From positions 62,001 through 126,000 of the forward strand of contig JADGJC010000002.1 in NCBI GenBank assembly GCA_027596075.1: DNA of 64,000 nt, read 5' to 3'. Below the pieces are notes generated by a model. The model saw only the letters and a program-made list of their open reading frames with translations, made no database searches and was not told the origin of the DNA. The DNA comes from Rhizophlyctis rosea. Taxonomy: Eukaryota; Chytridiomycota; Chytridiomycetes; Rhizophlyctidales; Rhizophlyctidaceae. The position numbers and the translations under genes are program-made. Below are positions 59,276 to 64,000 of the stretch, one piece after another. Each line of letters opens with the position of its first letter. Position 1 is the stretch's first letter.

Positions 59276-59951
59276 AGGGAAGGGAAGGGCGACACGGCTA
59301 ATAGCACGTTCAATGGAGGCTGAAAGGGGTAGAGCCAGCACCAGAGTTTTGTATATATCTGTAGTTTTGATGTAGATAGTGGAGGCAATTGTATTGCTTC
59401 GTGCACAAGTGTGTCTTCCTTGCTGATATATAGCTTCAAAGACGTAAGAAGTGTAGTGCAACCTACTATCAAACCCACTCCATGGAGGCGGTAGTGTGTT
59501 AGCGATTTTGCACGGACTGCTCTTTCCCCAGCATCATGCCACTCAAGCGGAGGGAAAAGCCAGAGTGGGATAAGGAAGTGGGGAGGTCCATTAAGACGGG
59601 AATGATAAGTAGGCAAATCCAACCAATTGGGAACGTCAGTGTTGTGTATTCTCCTGGAGGTGCCCATAGGGCTCAAGCCGTCATTTGAGAAAACGTGAAA
59701 TGGTGACGATCTGTCAAGGGAGGATCTTGCAGTGCGAAGTGTTTGACATTTATGGGTTGCTCAAGAATCAAACAAATTGCCAATTTGCAGATTGCCCAAG
59801 CCACTCATGTGACAGGCTTGTTACCTGCGCCACAGAGTTGGTCGGAGGTTGGGTGCTGCAGGGTTGAACATCGTGCTGCCATCATCAATTGAAGCTCTTT
59901 CGCTACCAGCCGATATCTCCACATTACTTGAGGAGCGGTCCATAATACAAA
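59276..59951. other. Intergenic gap, RPL28 promoter side
   Basis: About 675 bp. A minus-strand frame of 160 codons (59194-59676) overlaps the end of the previous gene and has no family signal. No RNA gene seen. Confidence 0.3.
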
Positions 59952-61025
59952 ATGGTGGGTCATCCATGATGGTGGAGGAAGAGCGAGCAGGAAGGGATGG
60001 ATGAGCATTAGATGTTTGGAACGGACACGGATGGATATGGAAGGGTGGATGGATGGATGGTTGGCGGTATAGGCCGGAGAATGGCGAATCAACAATGGAG
60101 TTCGAGAATAGACCTGCATGGCGTTTGCACTCGTTCTCCTATCAGCGACTGCTTTACTCGGCTCTCAGTATAATCGCATGTTCTAACTCTCATTTTTTTG
60201 GATTTTGTTTAGCCTTCCCGTTTGTCCAAGAACCGAAAGAAGCGCGGTCGTAAGTATCAAATGTTTTAGTTTTTGTTGCAGAAGTTTGGTTTAGTAACCT
60301 GTTTTATCAATCTAGACGTATCCGCCGGTCACGGCCGTATTGGTTAGTACCCGCTTGAACATAGAATTTTTCAAGGGTGTGAGGGTTGGGAGGGAATGGC
60401 GTGCATTCAGCAGCGGGAGCGGTGGGAGCGGCGGAGAGGCGGCAGATGAGGAGGAGGGGAGCATGTCTATCGAGTCGAGCGTGGGCGGACTACGGACGTG
60501 GAGGGACTGGGAGAATGGAGACGTGGCGATCGGCTTCTGCAGAGACATTCACAGGTCGCTGACGCACCGCCTCAATTACAGGCAAGCACCGTAAGCACCC
60601 CGGTGGTCGTGGTCTTGCCGGTGGTCAGCACCACCACCGCATCAACATGGACATGTACCACCCTGGTTACTTCGGAAAGGTCGGTATGCGCCGGTTCCAC
60701 TTGACCCGCCAAGGGCAATGGGCACCCGTCATCAACACCGACAAGCTGTGGACTTTGGTTTCGGAGGAGGCCCGCCTCAAGGCTGCTGAGAACCCCTCCG
60801 GACCTGTGCCTGTCATCGACATTCTCCGTCACGTAAGTTTGTAGATTCTTTATGCTGTGGATCGTTGATTGGAGGCTCATATTACGTTTGCTGTAGGGTT
60901 ACGCTAAGGTTTTGGGCAAGGGTCGTCTCCCCGAGATCCCCTTCATCGTGAAGGCTCGTTTCGTTAGCAGGAAGGCTGAGGAGAAGATTGTGGCTGCCGG
61001 TGGAAAGGTCGAGCTTGTCGCCTAA
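59952..61025 (+). CDS. RPL28: 60S ribosomal protein L28 (uL15, L27a in animals)
   Basis: Large-subunit ribosomal protein. The body begins directly at an intron acceptor (TTTAG at 60208-60212) with [12 protein letters not shown], so the start Met must come from an upstream exon. ATG at 59952-59954 followed at once by GTGGGT fits as an exon ending on the start codon; a second ATG-GTGGAG at 59973 is the alternative. Then [20 protein letters not shown] across two introns (about 60251-60315 and 60343-60581), [40 protein letters not shown], an intron at about 60835-60897, and [18 protein letters not shown] to the TAA at 61023-61025. About 148 residues, normal for the family. The second long intron (about 240 bp) has no recognised snoRNA. 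Confidence 0.95.
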
Positions 61026-61159
61026 ACGGGTTGTCAATAAACAAATGACCGTGCAAAGAAACTCTATTTATGCTGGAGCTGCTGGTATTCTGTTCTATTC
61101 TGCGCGGATTTACGTATGTCGAGCTATCTCTATCTACGTTATCTGGATTTTGCAGTCAT

Positions 61160-62848
61160 TTACGCTACTGGATCAGTCATGACGAGCGTGGTGGTTGGGT
61201 TCGCCTGGTCTTCAGCCTGACCTCCATTTGTGATCGCATCGGGCTGCAAGATGATTAAGATTTGCGAAATGACCTTCCAATCCATGCAACATGTGGCATT
61301 CACCTTCTCAGTCATATCAAGCTTTCCATCATGGTTGTCGGGCAGCTGTTTCTTGTTGTGGTTCTTGTTGTAGCTTTCGATCGCCGATGCTTCCCGTGGT
61401 GGAGTTTTGGAAGTCCTCGTTATGGATGGCAAAGGCGACTCCTTTTGGATAGGTTTCGTGGGCCTGGAAGCTGAATGCTGTCTTCCATTAGCCGTCGGCG
61501 TTGCAGCGTTCCTATCCGCCACTGCTGTTGAGCTAGCAGGTTGTGGTGATGCGCGTTCATACTTTTTCAACAGTAGCTCGAAACGCAGGGGGAATTCCGC
61601 CATGCTTTGATCCAAACAGAATGTCAAATTGCAAGCAAATTCCCTTTGCCCTCTGAAGATGCAAATGATTACCTTTGAAGATATACTAATTGTGTTCGAC
61701 GATCCTGAAAGTATTTCTTGTGATCGTAGAATGCTCCTTTCCCTTCAATTCGTTTGAGCAAGGCCTACACATGATCAAATTTAGGGTGGATGATGTTCCA
61801 ATTATAATGCAGTCCAGCATACCAAGTTTTCTCTGTTTATGTTTTCCAGTTGCTGCTTGCGTTTCGTTTCATTCAAGGTGTGGACTTGAGGCAGGACGGG
61901 AACTTCGGCCTGGTGCTGCTCTATCAAACACATCTTTCGATGTAGCTTCTTGTTGTCCCGTTCGATTTGCATCTGTCGCTCTTCATTGGCGAAACGGACG
62001 ATAGTTACATTTGGGTGCGGCAATGAGTAGTATGACATCAAAGTACCTTCTCTCAATTGCTTCCCCTTCAGGTTGTTTCGCAAATGCCGATATTTCCTGG
62101 GTGGGCTGCTGTTCACCGTTGAGGTGACTTGCTTGAGCTTTTCCTTGTTCTTCTCCTCGTTTCCTGCTTGCCACTTCCACTCCAGCAACCGACTTGCGAC
62201 GGGGTACCCAGTGCCGTGGAAATGTCGATAGGGATAGCGGTCATGTCGAAGTGGTCCCGTCAGCCACCCACCGTCACCAGGTTCGGGCAAATCGTCCAGG
62301 ACTGCCATGTCCTTCTCATACGATTTTGCAGCAGCTAAAGCTTTCGCATCTGCTGGGTCGAGTTCGGCTTCCTGCTCCAATTCAACTTGTTCCACCTCAG
62401 GCCTTTCCGCTTCCGGATGCGGTTCACCTTTTTGTTGTGCCTTCGACTGTCGCCCAACTCTTGCCGCCTTCTTGGACCCCTTGACTCCCTTTTTGCCCGT
62501 TCCTCGTGCTTCTTGACTTCCATCCTTCAAGCCACTCATCTGGTCATCCGACCCACTCGCCTTCTCATCTTGTGAAGGGTCTACCAGTGGCACCGCGCTC
62601 CCCTCTGGTGCATGTTTCAGTTCATTTCCTTCAACACCGATTGCCGCTTTTGGAGAACCCTCTTCAGTCTTCGATCCGACTTGTTGTTCGTTCTCGTCTT
62701 TTTGCGCCTTGCCTGTTAATTCTGGTTCTTCAACAGGGGAATCACTGCTGTTTGTGGACAGCTGCTCCCCAGATGATGTGGCAACAGGAGTTGCTGACGT
62801 TGTTGTTGCATCTGGAGGTGGGTCATCGGCGTTGTCCGTTTGTTGCAT
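61160..62848 (-). CDS. CFAP97 / Hemingway-domain cilia- and flagella-associated protein
   Basis: Proteins with this domain are needed for motile cilia in flies and animals. Start ATG 62846-62848 (MQQTDNADDPPPD). The first 220 residues are acidic, disordered and Ser/Glu-rich. A conserved part follows: GDGGWLTGPLRHDRYPYRHF and PPRKYRHLRNNLKGK. The Hemingway-like segment reads QIERDNKKLHRKMCLIEQ, LNETKRKQQLENINRENL, and over an intron (61743-61805) ALLKRIEGKGAFYDHKKYF, the typical IxRENxxLLKRIExxKxxY pattern, ending VYLQ. A second intron (about 61605-61672) joins to SMAEFPLRFELLLKKYE and a basic, Ser/Thr-rich tail; stop 61160-61162. Together with BBS2 it supports a flagellated zoospore. The family call is moderate because the first halves diverge freely. 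Confidence 0.68.
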
Positions 62849-63361
62849 CGCGTTTACTTAGAAAGGCAGCCCGTTTACAGCGCTATTATCGGTAACTTTG
62901 CGGTTCCCTAAGTCAATTCCAATACATCAATGTTATTTATAGCTTCGCAATGTTTGCTTTTCTAGCAGGACCACCGACGATCACGATTACGGTGGATTTA
63001 CGGGTCAGATCGATTGCGTACTCCATCCTCATCACGTCAGGAAGGATACCTCAGCATCAAGGGGCGAATCCTGTAAGACCAAATAGCAATAAGTTGCGAA
63101 GATCAACTACTCATCATCTCACCACACGCAGCCACAAGAATGCAACTGACAGTGCTATAGAAGCTTCGCTGGTACACCGTCGCCCAATGTTTTCGAGGAG
63201 CATGCAAACTCTGAACGTCCTGTAAACAATTATGTAAGCCCAGAATTCACGTGACCGAAACCCCTGCCTCTGATGCTCTCCAATGTCCATCATTTGAAGG
63301 TGGTTGTTTTTGAATTCTTCTCCTTAACCGCAATTTCCTAGACCTAACAAAGTAACGCACA
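62849..63361. promoter_or_regulatory. Divergent promoter region, CFAP97-like / RPN12
   Basis: About 510 bp between divergent starts. A plus-strand frame at 62950-63225 has no family signal. No repeat or RNA gene seen. Confidence 0.3.
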
Positions 63362-64000
63362 ATGACGACGGATACCCTGAGCCAAGGTATTCTGGCACTA
63401 TACCTGTATGTTGTCACACCTTCCATGTGCTGACTTCTTCTTCAGCGACGGCTTTGCACGAAAATCTCAAAAAGGATTTCTTCTCTCCCAAGCCCGATCT
63501 GGAGAAGTGTGGAAAATTATTGACCAGTCTAAAGGTGTGCCTCCATATGTTTTAACTTTGTTTCCCATTCCATTCTTATTAATGTATTAACCTGGACACT
63601 GATGACTTGCAAAGATCCTATTGACCGAACTGTCCTTTCTAGTGCCGGGGGATAGAGCACCCAGCGCACAAGAGCATGCACTCACGAGTAAGTAAACAGC
63701 GAAGTGTGTCAGGCAATAACAAGCAGGTGCTGAGTAGCTACTTCACAGGGGACGTCCTTGAAATCGGTGCACTATGGAGTGTGCGAGCAAAAGATATTCC
63801 AGCATTCGAACGGTATTTCGCACAGTTGAAAACCTACTACAATGATTATAAGTAAGACGGACAGGTGTTCACTGGCATGAACCCAGTACATAGACTAACT
63901 GACAATCGCATGGTTTCTTTCAGTGACAAAATCCCCCCATCGCAACGCTTGTATACCCTTCTCGGCTTGAACTTGATCCGACTCCTCGCTCAAAACAAAA
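63362..64000 (+). CDS. RPN12: 26S proteasome lid subunit Rpn12 (PSMD8), cut by right edge
   Basis: PCI-domain subunit that is added last to the proteasome lid. ATG 63362 (MTTDTLSQ) spliced over about 63387-63444 to [19 protein letters not shown] and [11 protein letters not shown]; next exons give [17 protein letters not shown], then [34 protein letters not shown], and the last one [25 protein letters not shown] running off the window. This tracks human PSMD8 ([34 protein letters not shown] and LLGLNLLFLLSQNR) closely when short stretches are compared. Introns of 57-75 bp. The C-terminal PCI/winged-helix half is outside the window. Confidence 0.94.

Noticed and set aside
59194..59676. Open frame of 160 codons on the minus strand
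   Set aside because: It overlaps the firm C-terminal exon of the plus-strand gene ending at 59275 and shows no family signal.
1..64000. CRISPR arrays, bacterial operons, prophage or rRNA genes
   Set aside because: None seen; the intron-rich genes are eukaryotic nuclear genes.

Overview
The window is gene-dense nuclear DNA of a flagellated (zoosporic) fungus, most likely a chytrid or a close relative. Genes carry many short GT-AG introns (mostly about 50-120 bp), both strands are used equally, and intergenic gaps are usually 0.2-0.7 kb. The fungal flavour comes from an MCP1-like mitochondrial protein and a KGG-type Con-10-like stress protein. The flagellum comes from BBS2 (BBSome) and a CFAP97/Hemingway-domain protein, families that non-flagellated fungi have lost. 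PRMT4/CARM1, an ADCK2-like kinase and TFB1M add an early-diverging flavour. Species cannot be fixed from sequence alone.

Layout: 1-7.2 kb holds PRMT4 (cut by the left edge), BBS2 and an alpha/beta hydrolase. 7.7-18 kb holds an ADCK2-like atypical kinase, a BET1-type SNARE, an MCP1-like membrane protein, ADE4 and a TB2/DP1/REEP protein with a long tail. 18.8-27.1 kb holds a protein of unknown family built from tandem helical repeats, a KGG stress protein, an F-box/WD40 protein, a tiny orphan gene and ANKZF1/Vms1. 27.1-30.4 kb is the most decayed part: a 158-bp dispersed repeat, a degenerate acidic/coiled-coil gene and small doubtful genes. 30.4-38.4 kb holds a KLHDC4-type kelch protein, an Ibp1/Ych1-type rhodanese phosphatase, MGST3, a repeat cluster and mitochondrial IF-2. 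39-47.7 kb holds a mitoferrin, TFB1M, EXO1 and a DHH phosphoesterase. 49.4-59.3 kb holds a secreted cysteine-rich protein, calpain-7, RPN11, a VPS68/TMEM50 protein and a second gene carrying the helical repeat. 59.9-64 kb holds RPL28 (uL15), the CFAP97-like gene and the start of RPN12.

There is no operon-like cluster. Several divergent pairs share short promoters (PRMT4/BBS2, hydrolase/ADCK2, BET1/MCP1, KLHDC4/phosphatase, calpain-7/RPN11, CFAP97/RPN12). Mitochondrial functions are frequent (ADCK2-like, MCP1, mtIF-2, mitoferrin, TFB1M, ANKZF1/Vms1, perhaps the DHH protein), as are ubiquitin/proteasome functions (RPN11, RPN12, F-box/WD40, Vms1).

The most unusual observations are: (i) a roughly 110-bp dispersed repeat whose one copy exactly fills a calpain-7 intron, with a second copy in the neighbouring intergenic space and a third fragment inside another calpain-7 intron, which looks introner-like; (ii) an unrecognised 29-34-residue tandem helical repeat found in two separate genes; (iii) a disordered insertion of about 440 residues inside BBS2; (iv) a 158-bp repeat abutting the ANKZF1 start codon and recurring 7.6 kb away in a nested repeat cluster.
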